Under the pieces are notes generated by a model. That model had not been told where the DNA came from. It worked only from the letters and a program-made list of their open reading frames with translations, and made no database searches. The translations under genes were made by a program, and so were the position numbers. Source: Oscillatoria sp. SIO1A7 (lineage in GTDB: Bacteria > Cyanobacteriota > Cyanobacteriia > Cyanobacteriales > Laspinemataceae). Taken from it: a DNA stretch of 64,000 nt. Location: contig JAAHFN010000025.1 of NCBI GenBank assembly GCA_010672965.1, positions 97,199 through 161,198 of the forward strand, written 5' to 3'. Each line of letters begins with the position of its first letter. Position 1 is the first letter of the stretch. Shown in pieces: positions 17,719 through 26,570 of this stretch.

Positions 17719-19251
17719 TTACTGCCATTGCCTCGGGTCTTCCCATCCGGGTTGGGGGTGACGGAATAAGCTCAGTTCTAGAGCTTGTCCGTCTTGCTTG
17801 ACGGCAAAAGCCATCAGCGGATCTGTGTGACCCGTAATCGTGCGCAATAGAGAGCCGGTTTCCAAGCTCCAGATTTTAATAGTTTTTTCCATGCTTCCGG
17901 TGGCGAGTACCTGACCGTCGGCGCTGATGGCAACGGAGCGAACGATGCCGCAATGACCGGCGAGTTGGTATTTCAGCTCGCCGGTTTCTAGTTGCCAAAC
18001 TTTGAGCATGCCGTCCTGAGAACCGCTGACGAGTTGCTGGCCGTCGGGGCTAATGGCGATCGCAACTATTGGGTCTGTATGCACCGGGAAGCTTCGCAAC
18101 AATTCGCCGCTCTCCATATCCCAGAGTTTTAGGGTTTTATCAACCCCGCCGCTGGCTAGGAGCAATCCGTCAGGACTCGTAGTCAAGGGCCTTACCGTAC
18201 CGGAATGGGCAGAGATACTACGCCTAATTTGCCCCTCCGGTAGATTCCAGAGATGGATGCTGCCGTCATAGCCCCCGCTAGCCAGAATTCGTCCATTGGG
18301 GCTGATGGTTAGAGCGCTCACCCCGCTGGTATGTCCCGGAAGAGTGCGGATTAATTTGCCATTGGATGCTTGCCATTCATTGAGCTTATTATTAGTGCTG
18401 CCGCTAGCCAGGGGTTGTCCGCTACTACCGCCGGCCACGGGATAAAACGACCAAGGCTGCCCGCACAGGGATTGGCCGATTTTGGAAGAGCCCATGCGCC
18501 AGAGCTTGATAGTGCCGTCATAGTTGCTGCTCGCCACAGTTTGCCCGTCGGAACCGATCGCCACCGGATAAACGTAGCTCGAACCAGAGGCTAGGGTAGG
18601 CAACCATTCCCGAGATTTCGGTTTGGCATTGCAGGATTCTAAATAGCTGCGCAGGCCGCTGTTATAGAGCAAGTTTTGCAGCTTGACCCGGGCTATCCCG
18701 TCGCTCATTTCTACGAGCTGTCCTGGGATAAAGCCAGCTAAAATAATATGGTAATTGTCGCAGTTTGCGGCGACCTTTTCTCTAATCAAAACGCAGGCGA
18801 TCGCCGCATTTTCCTTGATCTCTTCTATGGCTATTGGCCATTCTGCCTCAGCAAAACTGCCGCAAGCTACTTTTACCTTAATGCCAATAGCTCGATTCGC
18901 ACTAAGAACGAATTTGATATTCTGTTTGGTTTCGGACTGTTTGGTATCGGTATTTTTGGCAACTACAATAGCAAAATCATCTAAACAAGCGGCGATCGCT
19001 TCTATCGCGAGCTGCTCTTGCAAATGTTCTAGCTCGGTAGAAAAAACCGACCTTGGCGCTCCAGAATTCTTTGCCGAATTCAGCGCCAGTTGCTTGCATT
19101 TGCTGCGGATTGCCTTTAACCTTTCGCCAGCGATCGCCACCATCTCCGTGTGGAGTCCTCTGATTGGGCAATGCAGCACTGTAGCAGAATCCCGAGTCAA
19201 CCTTGCTATGAAGTCAGCCTGTTGGGATTTCAGCGGCGTCGTCCAGTCCAT
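17719..19251 (-). CDS. WD40 repeat protein with unknown N-terminal domain
   Basis: A 510-residue protein. Residues 1 to about 215 form a mixed domain of unknown family, starting MDWTTPLKSQQADFIARL and rich in Ala and Ile. Seven WD40 blades follow, from YVYPVAIGSDGQTVASSNYD to the end. Blades 3 to 6 are canonical (for example SPDGLLLASGGVDKTLKLW) and blades 1, 2 and 7 are less regular. The predicted product is a cytoplasmic propeller scaffold; no catalytic motif is seen. It lies 79 bases downstream of the symporter gene on the same strand, with no evidence of functional coupling. Confidence 0.8.
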   Translation of the reverse strand: MDWTTPLKSQQADFIARLTRDSATVLHCPIRGLHTEMVAIAGERLKAIRSKCKQLALNSAKNSGAPRSVFSTELEHLQEQLAIEAIAACLDDFAIVVAKNTDTKQSETKQNIKFVLSANRAIGIKVKVACGSFAEAEWPIAIEEIKENAAIACVLIREKVAANCDNYHIILAGFIPGQLVEMSDGIARVKLQNLLYNSGLRSYLESCNAKPKSREWLPTLASGSSYVYPVAIGSDGQTVASSNYDGTIKLWRMGSSKIGQSLCGQPWSFYPVAGGSSGQPLASGSTNNKLNEWQASNGKLIRTLPGHTSGVSALTISPNGRILASGGYDGSIHLWNLPEGQIRRSISAHSGTVRPLTTSPDGLLLASGGVDKTLKLWDMESGELLRSFPVHTDPIVAIAISPDGQQLVSGSQDGMLKVWQLETGELKYQLAGHCGIVRSVAISADGQVLATGSMEKTIKIWSLETGSLLRTITGHTDPLMAFAVKQDGQALELSLFRHPQPGWEDPRQWQ

Positions 19252-19330
19252 ATCCAGCCTCGATCGTCCTACCCAAGATTTTACATAGATTCTAGAAACA
19301 ACGCTACCTTAATCCATATGCTCTCGCATT

Positions 19331-20998
19331 TCACTCTTCAACTGCCGGAGGTTCGTCCCCAGGAGAGCGCAGCACTTCAACCAATTCCTGAACTTCTGCT
19401 GGAGGCGCAGGAGTTAGGCGAGAAACCGTCAAAGTCACGGCAAGGTTTAGGACCATGCCCACCGTACCAATTCCCTCTGGCGAGATTCCGAAAAACCAAG
19501 AGTCCATACCGTAGAAGTTAACGCCAACAATATAGAAGGTTGTGAAAATCAAACCTGTAAGCATACCGGCGATCGCGCCTTCCCGATTTGTCCGCTTATC
19601 GAATACACCCAGAACGATAGCCGGGAAAAAGCTCGCCGCTGCTAAGCCAAAGGCAAAAGCCACCACTTGGGCCACAAATCCTGGTGGATTGATGCCAAAA
19701 TAGCCGGCAATGGCAATGGCAAATCCGACCATAATTCGACCCACCATTACCCGCAAAGACTCGGAGGCTTGAGGATTAATCAGTCGGAAATAGACATCGT
19801 GAGCTACGGAGCTAGAGATAACTAGGAGCAATCCCGAAGCCGTAGAGAGAGCGGCTGCTAGGCCCCCGGCAGCTACTAGGGCAATCACCCAAGGGGCTAG
19901 ATTGGCTACCTCCGGAGTCGAGAGAACAATAATATCTTTATCTATCTTTATCTCGTTGGTTTCGTCCGGAGTAAGCTGTAAACGACCGTCGCCGTTTTTA
20001 TCATCAAACTGTAACAGCCCAGTTTTTTCCCATTTGCTCGCCCAATCTAGCTGCCGCACCGTTTCTATCTTTTGGTCGTGCAAAGTGTCTATCAGATTGT
20101 AGCGGGCAAACATGGAAACGGCAGGAGCGGTGGTATAGAGAATGGCGATAAATAGTAGCGCCCAACCGGCAGAGTAGCGAGCGGCTTTCATGTTGGGAAC
20201 GGTATAAAAGCGGACGATAACATGGGGCAAGCCCGCAGTTCCCACCATCAGGGCGATAGTGATAAATAAAACATCCAGCATCGACTTGTTGGCAAACGGT
20301 TGGGTATATTCGGCAAAGCCAAGGTCGAGCTGGATTTGGTTTAGCTTGTCGGCGATATCGCTAAAGGTGAAGGCAAGCTGGGGGATGGGATTGCCCGAGA
20401 GCTGGGTGGCGATCGCTATTGCAGGAATTAGATAAGCGACAATCAACACGCCATACTGGGCAACTTGAGTCCAGGTGATGCCTTTCATGCCTCCTAGCAC
20501 TGCAAAAAAGCCGACAATAATCATGCCAATAACAACGCCGGTCTCGATATTTACTTGCAGAAAGCGGCTGAAGACGATACCGACTCCTCGCATCTGACCG
20601 GCGACGTAGGTTAGGGAGACAAAAATCGCCGCTACTACTGCGACTAAGCGGGCGGCATTGGAGTAGTAGCGGTCTCCTACGAAATCCGGCACGGTGTATT
20701 TGCCGAATTTACGCAAGTAAGGGGCGAGCAGGAGCGCCAAAAGTACATAGCCTCCAGTCCAGCCCATTAGATAGATGGAACCGTCGTATCCCAGGGTAGA
20801 GATTAGACCGGCCATTGAGATAAAAGAGGCGGCGGACATCCAATCCGCAGCGGTAGCAGCTCCATTTGCGATCGAGGGAACTCCCTGGCCGGCGACGAAG
20901 AATTCTTTGCTGTCTTTTACCCGCGATCGCCAACCTATGTAGATATAAAAAATGAAAGAGATAATGACTAATATGGTAGTCCAGGCTTCAACGCTCAT
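19331..20998 (-). CDS. Sodium:solute symporter (SSS family, ActP-like large subunit)
   Basis: A 555-residue inner-membrane transporter with about 13 predicted spans. Family signatures include FVAGQGVPSIANGAATAADW and GTAGLPHVIVRFYTVP, the conserved SSS motif, and the late AAGGLAAALSTASGLLLV helix. A soluble insert near residues 310-360 contains DKNGDGRLQLTPDE, which reads like an EF-hand loop. The DUF4212 small subunit gene is immediately upstream with 12 bases between, the usual arrangement for this class. The substrate may be acetate or another small organic acid, by inference. Confidence 0.9.
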   Translation of the reverse strand: MSVEAWTTILVIISFIFYIYIGWRSRVKDSKEFFVAGQGVPSIANGAATAADWMSAASFISMAGLISTLGYDGSIYLMGWTGGYVLLALLLAPYLRKFGKYTVPDFVGDRYYSNAARLVAVVAAIFVSLTYVAGQMRGVGIVFSRFLQVNIETGVVIGMIIVGFFAVLGGMKGITWTQVAQYGVLIVAYLIPAIAIATQLSGNPIPQLAFTFSDIADKLNQIQLDLGFAEYTQPFANKSMLDVLFITIALMVGTAGLPHVIVRFYTVPNMKAARYSAGWALLFIAILYTTAPAVSMFARYNLIDTLHDQKIETVRQLDWASKWEKTGLLQFDDKNGDGRLQLTPDETNEIKIDKDIIVLSTPEVANLAPWVIALVAAGGLAAALSTASGLLLVISSSVAHDVYFRLINPQASESLRVMVGRIMVGFAIAIAGYFGINPPGFVAQVVAFAFGLAAASFFPAIVLGVFDKRTNREGAIAGMLTGLIFTTFYIVGVNFYGMDSWFFGISPEGIGTVGMVLNLAVTLTVSRLTPAPPAEVQELVEVLRSPGDEPPAVEE

Positions 20999-21010
20999 AA
21001 TTTTTTAAAA

Positions 21011-21265
21011 TTATTTTTTAATGTTGTATTTGCGATCGAGCTTGTCCAGTTGGATAGCGTAGATAAAAATGAGGATGACGAAAACATATATAGAACCCTG
21101 CTGGGCAATCCAGAAGCCGAGAGGAACGCCGCCAAGGCGGAGAGCGTTTAGAGGACCGACAAGGAGAATACCGCAGCCAATAGAAACTGTGGCCCAAACG
21201 ATGAGGAGGTTGCGGATTAATGCGATGTTGGCGCGCCAGTACGCCTGACGCTTGTCCTGGTTCAT
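21011..21265 (-). CDS. DUF4212 symporter small subunit
   Basis: An 84-residue membrane protein with two spans: IALIRNLLIVWATVSIGCGI and, after the GVPLGFWIAQQGS segment, a second span ending YAIQLDKLDRKY. DUF4212 proteins are annotated as small subunits of sodium/substrate symporters and are typically encoded directly before an SSS transporter, as here. The two genes form a two-gene operon on the minus strand. Confidence 0.9.
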   Translation of the reverse strand: MNQDKRQAYWRANIALIRNLLIVWATVSIGCGILLVGPLNALRLGGVPLGFWIAQQGSIYVFVILIFIYAIQLDKLDRKYNIKK

Positions 21266-21299
21266 GGGTTTTTGCCTATTTCCCTAAATATGTTCACCA

Positions 21300-21602
21300 G
21301 AATACACGGGCTTTGCGCTTTTGGGTATTAGAGCTTAGAGCTTTCAGCTTAGAGCTTTCAGCAATCGGCTCTGAGCTCTCAGGCGATCGGCTCTCAGCTC
21401 TCAGGCGATCGGCGATAGGTACCTAGGACGGGCGTCCCGCCTGGGAGCTTGAGCTGGTATGGACAGGCGGGACGCCCGTCCTACGGGAGATTCCAATTTT
21501 TTTTGCGGGTATTTAACCGGACTTGATATTAGCTCTAAACGGCAATTTCGGCACTGGGATGCTTCGCCCCAGACACCTCACATCAATTTGAGAACCGCTA
21601 TA
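21300..21602. repeat. Repeat-rich spacer with half MITEs
   Basis: No gene is supported here. The stretch holds tandem TTAGAGCTTTCAGC and GCGATCGGCTCTCAGCTCTCAG units (21325-21415). It also has an inverted pair GGACGGGCGTCCCGCCTG/CAGGCGGGACGCCCGTCC (21425-21482), a right end of the ATATCAA family (about 21507-21530), and a right half of a TATAGCG-family MITE (about 21541-21602). Confidence 0.65.
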
Positions 21603-21642
21603 TGTGGGGAGGATTTCCAAAAGTAATCCGTCAATTTTTTCC

Positions 21643-21783
21643 TATAGCGTTTCTCAAATCAGTGTAATTTAGAAGCGTAGGGGCGACAGCAACAAGAGCG
21701 ACAATTCTTGCCGCTCTGAACGGAAACTCTCGTCCTGGGATGCTTCACCCCAGATTATTCATATCAATTTGAGAAACGCTATA
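21643..21783. mobile_element. MITE, TATAGCG family, copy 2
   Basis: A 141-bp element with left end TATAGCGTTTCTCAAAT and right end ATTTGAGAAACGCTATA, which are perfect complements. The core has GTAGGGGCGACAGCAA and GGGATGCTTCACCCC. It lies 40 bases after a truncated copy of the same family. Confidence 0.75.
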
Positions 21784-21797
21784 ACGCTCAAATTATT

Positions 21798-21833
21798 ACC
21801 GACCGATTTCATGTAATGAAATCGGTCGGTTTT
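21798..21833. terminator. Long-stem terminator hairpin
   Basis: A perfect 15-bp stem ACCGACCGATTTCAT (21798-21812), a three-base loop and the complement (21816-21830), followed by TTT on the plus strand. On the minus strand it lies about 60 bases after the stop of the PLA2-like gene and is probably its terminator. Confidence 0.65.
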
Positions 21834-21893
21834 CTACTGGTCAATTACCTCATTCTTTTGCGAATCGTGCGCCGATTCCATCCTAGACCTTAA

Positions 21894-22844
21894 TTACCGC
21901 CGTCTTCTCCTGGCTTCGGAACTGTCCCAAATATCCTGGCGAATCTCGCGCAGGTTACGCCCCCGAGCGAGAGCCCTTTGATAGGTTCTCAGACCGTCGC
22001 GATCGGCATTGCGCCCGAGTACCTCTCGATAAATTCTGTTAATGGCGCGTGCGGCTTCCCGGCTATCTGCCAAATCTTCGCGCACTTCCTGTAGGTTCCA
22101 ATTTTTTGTGGCTAAAGCTCTGGCGTAGGTTCGCCAACCTTGGCGATCCATGCTTCGTCCGAGAACTTCTCGATAGAGTCGATTAATAGCATATTGGGCA
22201 TCGCGACTGGTAGCGATTTTCGATCGCACTCGCGCTAGAGACCAGCCTCGGTCTAAGGCTTCTGCATAAAGATTTACCTCGCGCCGGGAGGGATTTATCC
22301 CCAGCATCTCTCTATAAATACGAATCACTCTATTTTCTAAGTCACCGCCTCGATAATCCCGGTCGTAATCTCGGTCGTAATCCCGATTGCTGGGCGATCG
22401 CCTTCTCCCGGAGCGCCGATTGGCCTGAGCTTGTTGATAAGCGCGATAGCTTTCCCGAGACCGAGAGACAACCCGATAAGCGGATTCGGCCGCATCGTCG
22501 CATTCCGATAATGCCGCATTAGTGCGACTCGATCGCCCGTAAGCGCGATCGCATTCTCGTTCTAGCCTTTCTAGAAAATCGCGATCGCATTCGCTTTTAT
22601 CCGCTCCCCGGCTTTCATAACATTCTTGATGCTCCTCACAAGCGCGATCGAACCTTGCGGCACGATTGCCATTCTGACGCCGCGCCACAAATTCGTCGGG
22701 AATATTCAATCGACCTCGCCAATTTCCTCGGTCTTCGCACCGTTCTCCAGCCGCATTAGCGTTTTTGATTGGCAAGCCCACTAGAGAGGCGATCGCCATT
22801 ACCGATGCCAGACCTACTACTGTAAAAAATTGCGATAACTTCAT
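21894..22844 (-). CDS. Exported PLA2-like domain protein with DUF4214-type repeats
   Basis: A 316-residue protein. A signal peptide (LSQFFTVVGLASVMAIASLV, cleavage near ANA) leads to a Cys-rich domain with CEEHQECY and later CDRDFLERLERECDRAY. This matches the prokaryotic phospholipase A2 layout (CxxHDxCY, then CDxxFxxxxxxxC), except that the calcium-binding Asp after the catalytic His is Gln. A linker of RDYDRDY repeats follows, then three copies of a 45-residue helical unit (IYREVLGRNADRDGLRTYQR type) like DUF4214. A GTG at 22859 could add five residues; ATG 22844 gives a better signal peptide. Function unknown; lipid binding or hydrolysis is a guess. Confidence 0.75.
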   Translation of the reverse strand: MKLSQFFTVVGLASVMAIASLVGLPIKNANAAGERCEDRGNWRGRLNIPDEFVARRQNGNRAARFDRACEEHQECYESRGADKSECDRDFLERLERECDRAYGRSSRTNAALSECDDAAESAYRVVSRSRESYRAYQQAQANRRSGRRRSPSNRDYDRDYDRDYRGGDLENRVIRIYREMLGINPSRREVNLYAEALDRGWSLARVRSKIATSRDAQYAINRLYREVLGRSMDRQGWRTYARALATKNWNLQEVREDLADSREAARAINRIYREVLGRNADRDGLRTYQRALARGRNLREIRQDIWDSSEARRRRR

Positions 22845-22964
22845 AATTATATTCTGCACCTTTATTTTTTACATCCTATCTTTCTAGCTTATAACCCTAA
22901 TTTATTATCGTTTTTTGCCAATTATACTAAGCTTAGTGACTGCTACTAGGTAATGATGGTTCCT

Positions 22965-23107
22965 CGTCTTCACCCCACACCCCACACAAGAACACCCTAA
23001 TTTGCCCAATTCCGCTCTTCCGCTCTTCCGCTCTTCCCAATTCCCTACACAGCGAGCACCCCACACCCCACACAAGAGCACCCTAATTTGCCCAATTCCG
23101 CTCTTCC
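22965..23107. repeat. Duplicated composite repeat
   Basis: A unit of about 50 bp, made of CACCCCACACCCCACACAAG, then ACACCCTAATTTGCCCAATT and CCGCTCTTCC, occurs twice, at about 22972-23030 and 23056-23107. The CCGCTCTTCC part is repeated three times in the first copy. It abuts the stop of the dehydrogenase gene. Confidence 0.7.
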
Positions 23108-24973
23108 CTAACCATTATATTGAATTCGATAAATACGACCATTTTCCTCTTCCGTAAAGAGTAGGCTGCCATCAGGATGAACCAGCAAACCAGTAGGTCG
23201 GCCCCAAGTCGTTGGCGGTTCGGTATTTTGGAGAAAACCCGTGAGGAAATCTTGGTAACTGCCTAGGGGACGACCGGAGCTATCGAAGGGAACGAAGGTT
23301 AGCTTGTAGCCGGTAGGAATGCTGCGATTCCAGCTACCCCGAAATGCTACAAAAGCACCATTACGATACTGCTCTGGAAAAGTATTGCCATCATAAAACT
23401 GAAGTCCTAAAGGTGCAGAATGAGATTGAAACAGGACATCTGGAGCTTGAGTGCGTGCGGCTAAATCCGGTCGCTCGCTATTGCCGTTTTCAGTGCGGCG
23501 GGGGTCGAGGCGATCGCCACTAATATAGGCATAAGGCCAGCCGTAAAAATCCCCCGCACTCAGACCCGTGAAATAGTCGGGCACTAAGTCATCGCCTAAG
23601 CCATCCCGTTCGTTAACAGTAGTATAAAGTTCTCCAGTAAGGGGATGAAAATCCAAACCTACGGGATTGCGCAAACCGGAAGCAAAAGTCGAGCGATCGC
23701 TGCCATCCAAATTCATCACCTGCACCGATGCCCGAGGCAGGGGTTCTTCATTTACATTAGACTGCGACCCAATCGAGACATACAATCTTTGACCGTCTGG
23801 GGAAACTGCCACATTGCGCGTCCAATGCTGGCGAAAGTCCTCCCCGGGTAGGTCGGCAATTATTTCTCCAGTCCCTGCCAGTTGTTCTTGGCCGGGGCTA
23901 TAGGGAAATCGCAGCACTTCTCCAGTATTGCCCAGGAAGAAAGAGTCATCTGTAAAAGCCATCCCAAACGGCAGACTCAGCCCATTATTTTCATTAGCAA
24001 AAACTCGATAAATGTCCGCATCGCCATCAGAGTCCGTATCCCGCAACAAGCGAATTTGATTTTGGCGCGTTTCGGTCACTAGCACCTCTCCCGTAGGAGT
24101 AACTGCTAACCAACGAGGACGATCCAATCCTTCAGCAAATACATTAACGGTAAAGCCCGGGGGCACTTGCAGAACCGCATTCTCTGGGGGCGGCACGGCG
24201 CGAGCGGGATTCGAGGCGCTCGGACTCGCGAAAGGAGCGGGTAAATTATCCGGGCTAATGCGAATTTCTCCTGGGGTCAGCGATTCGGTCGGAATTAGAG
24301 TCAAGCTCGGGCTGGGAGTCAAATCGCCGGAATCAACAGGTGCCGAACTGCTGCCGATACTTGCGATCCTTCCTTCGGCCAATCCATATATAATAAAGTG
24401 TTGTAGCGCTTGTCGATTATCCAAACCAGCGGCGGCTAAGTCGGGATTGTTGCTCAGGTATTGGTTTACGTCAAACTGCCTCGAACTAGCGCGCCCTTCT
24501 GCCAGACCCGAAATTTGGAAGTGATAAAATAATTGCCGATTTGTTAGGCCAGAAGCAGCTAAATCTGAATGCTGGTAACGGTAGAAATTAACATCGAACG
24601 CCCGAGAAAAGCTGCGCCCTTCGGCGAAACCATAGGCTTCTAGGTGTCCTAGCAATTCGTCCTCGCTCAGGTTAGTCAGGTCTGGATTGCTGCTTCGGTA
24701 TAATTCTAGATCGATGTAAGGGGAAAATCTTCTTCTTTCAGATAGACCAAAGGTTTCTAGATGCGCCAATAATTGCCGATTGTCTTCGGAGCTTAGATCG
24801 GGATTGCTTGCTTGATAAAATTCTAGATCTACCAATGGAGAAAAGACCCGCCCTTCATCAAAGCCGGTGGCGTTGAGATGGTCTAAGAGCTGCTGGCTAT
24901 TCAAGGCTATCAGGTCTGGATTGCTATCTCTATAGAATTCGTCGTTAAAAAATCGGGATGATTCTGATATCAT
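23108..24973 (-). CDS. Sorbosone dehydrogenase-family (PQQ-type) protein with N-terminal NPDL repeats
   Basis: A 621-residue protein. Residues 1 to about 210 are five copies of a 36-residue unit, each with an FYxxxNPDL core and an H(L/F)xxxGLxEGR end. After a Pro/Ser linker, residues about 265-620 are a beta-propeller of the PQQ-type sugar/sorbosone dehydrogenase family: VPPGFTVNVFAEGLDRPRWL, GLRNPVGLDFHP, VNERDGLGDDLVPDY and AFRGSWNR. No signal peptide is seen, which is odd for a periplasmic PQQ enzyme. It is closely related to the 26571-27932 lipoprotein in the propeller part. Oxidation of an aldose or sorbosone-like substrate is inferred from family. Confidence 0.82.
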   Translation of the reverse strand: MISESSRFFNDEFYRDSNPDLIALNSQQLLDHLNATGFDEGRVFSPLVDLEFYQASNPDLSSEDNRQLLAHLETFGLSERRRFSPYIDLELYRSSNPDLTNLSEDELLGHLEAYGFAEGRSFSRAFDVNFYRYQHSDLAASGLTNRQLFYHFQISGLAEGRASSRQFDVNQYLSNNPDLAAAGLDNRQALQHFIIYGLAEGRIASIGSSSAPVDSGDLTPSPSLTLIPTESLTPGEIRISPDNLPAPFASPSASNPARAVPPPENAVLQVPPGFTVNVFAEGLDRPRWLAVTPTGEVLVTETRQNQIRLLRDTDSDGDADIYRVFANENNGLSLPFGMAFTDDSFFLGNTGEVLRFPYSPGQEQLAGTGEIIADLPGEDFRQHWTRNVAVSPDGQRLYVSIGSQSNVNEEPLPRASVQVMNLDGSDRSTFASGLRNPVGLDFHPLTGELYTTVNERDGLGDDLVPDYFTGLSAGDFYGWPYAYISGDRLDPRRTENGNSERPDLAARTQAPDVLFQSHSAPLGLQFYDGNTFPEQYRNGAFVAFRGSWNRSIPTGYKLTFVPFDSSGRPLGSYQDFLTGFLQNTEPPTTWGRPTGLLVHPDGSLLFTEEENGRIYRIQYNG

Positions 24974-24998
24974 TTTTTTGTTGCGTATAAAATCTTAT

Positions 24999-26018
24999 TT
25001 AACTGGAACTCTGCGATCGCTTCTTGGGACAACGGCCTTTTTTACCATCGGGCATCTCTGCATTGCAGAAATTCGCATTAGTCAGGTTAACATCTATTAA
25101 AACCGCCCCCACTAGATTGGCATCAATCGCGCTCGCGCCAGTAAAATCAGTCTGAACCAGGTTGGCTTCGATTAGATTTGCCAACAGCAGATTAGCCCCG
25201 GAGAGGTTAGTTCTAGTTAAGTCCGCTTTTTCTAGATTTGCCTTCTGCAGGTTTGCACCAATGAATTTAGCATCGCTTAGATCGCCATTTATTAGGGTAG
25301 CCCCTTCCATTTGCGCTCCTCGAAAGTTGGCTCTGCTCAGATTAGCATTGCCCAAGTTAACGCTACTGAGATTGGCACCGCTGAGATTGGCATCGGCGAG
25401 GTTGACCCGCACCATTGTCGCTACAGACAGGTTAGCCCCTTGCAGTTGGGCGCTTTGTAAGTTCGCATCTTCTATATAGAGCTGATTCAGGTCGGTTCCG
25501 CTCAGGTTCGCTTCCTCCAGATTCACTCCACCTAAGTTAATCAGAAATAGATTAGCGCCAACCAGTCGGGCGCGTTTGAGATTAGCACGGGTCAAATTTG
25601 CCCCTTCTAAATTCGCACCTCTAAGGTCTGCTTCTTCTAAATTGGCATCGGTCAGGTTGGCACCGCTAAGATCCACTGCTCGCAAGTCAGCCCCTTTGAG
25701 GTTCGCACCCATGAGGTTACTGCCTTTGATATTGGCACCAATTAGGTTTCTTGCGCTTAAATCGATGCCCCTAAGATTGCAGAGCGGACAACTTTGAGTA
25801 TCGTCGAGTGAATTTCTCTGTCTAAGAGGATTGAGGTCGGGCAAGGAGTCAGTTTGCGCTAAGATTACCGGTTTCGCTGGAAACCCGATAGCTAGCAGAG
25901 TGGCACTAAGGGAAGCGATCGCCCCCAAGCATACTAATCTTTTTCTATAATTCAACCGAAGACGCTCTATCTTTTGTCTGCCAAAGACCCTATTCAACCA
26001 AAACCCATCAACTTTCAT
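24999..26018 (-). CDS. Exported pentapeptide-repeat protein
   Basis: A 339-residue protein. A basic N-terminus and hydrophobic segment (LVCLGAIASLSATLLAIGF) form a signal peptide or anchor. A CPLCNLRGIDL segment opens about 48 pentapeptide units (A(N/D)LxG type) filling residues about 85-315 with few breaks. A right-handed quadrilateral beta-helix is predicted. A Cys-containing tail (NFCNAEMPDGKKGRCPKK) closes it. The two CxxC-like Cys groups at each end of the helix could cap it. It lies between two sorbosone-dehydrogenase paralogues on the same strand. No function is assigned to this class. Confidence 0.88.
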   Translation of the reverse strand: MKVDGFWLNRVFGRQKIERLRLNYRKRLVCLGAIASLSATLLAIGFPAKPVILAQTDSLPDLNPLRQRNSLDDTQSCPLCNLRGIDLSARNLIGANIKGSNLMGANLKGADLRAVDLSGANLTDANLEEADLRGANLEGANLTRANLKRARLVGANLFLINLGGVNLEEANLSGTDLNQLYIEDANLQSAQLQGANLSVATMVRVNLADANLSGANLSSVNLGNANLSRANFRGAQMEGATLINGDLSDAKFIGANLQKANLEKADLTRTNLSGANLLLANLIEANLVQTDFTGASAIDANLVGAVLIDVNLTNANFCNAEMPDGKKGRCPKKRSQSSS

Positions 26019-26328
26019 ATAACCTTGATAACGCGCTATCTTAATTATGCCTCTAATTTTTAAGGAAGAGAGAGACAGCGAGGGATGAGGGGAGTAGGAG
26101 TTGGACGAGTAAGAAAGCGGAGGGATACGCAGGGACAGGCAAATAGGGGCAGGGACGGCTCGGCACTATAGCGCTACGCGCAAGTCAAAAGTCAAAAGTC
26201 TCAAGGTAATAAGTCAAAAGTCGAAACTGACTAAGGAGCGAGCGTTTATAAATGTCTTAACTCATTTGCGTAGTGCTATAAAGGTATTTTCTCTCTTATT
26301 ATCGCCCAGATCCCTCCCCATCGCTCTA

Positions 26329-26567
26329 TATAGCGGTTCTCAAATTGATTAGGACTTACGCATCTACGCTACGGGTAGGGGCAATCCCCCCGCGATCGCC
26401 CCGACAAATATCAAATATGGATATTTTGCGTAAGTCCTGTTGATGTGAGGTTGCCACCGGCGTTGCATCCCAGTAAGGGAATTACCGTTCGGGACGCCTC
26501 GAAAAGTCGCTCTTGTTGCTGTCGCCCCTACATTTTCGTTTATTACACTTATTTGAGAAACGCTATA
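26329..26567. mobile_element. MITE, TATAGCG family, copy 3, interrupted by a second element
   Basis: The outer ends TATAGCGGTTCTCAAATTGA (26329) and TTTGAGAAACGCTATA (ending 26567) belong to the TATAGCG family in the opposite orientation to copy 1. Just inside the left end a 90-bp AGGACTTACGCA-family unit is inserted. Removing it restores the CAAATTGATGTGAGG sequence of the family. Confidence 0.75.
26350..26439. mobile_element. MITE, AGGACTTACGCA family, nested copy
   Basis: A 90-bp element with perfect 12-bp ends AGGACTTACGCA (26351-26362) and TGCGTAAGTCCT (26427-26438). It is flanked by TTGAT on both sides (26345-26349 and 26440-26444), which fits a 4-5 bp target duplication. It sits inside a TATAGCG-family MITE. 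Confidence 0.78.
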
Positions 26568-26570
26568 TAC

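Noticed and set aside
17468..17801. Five overlapping open frames in the spacer after the TPM gene
   Set aside because: All are low-complexity translations of GGGTGTGG/CCCACAC repeats.
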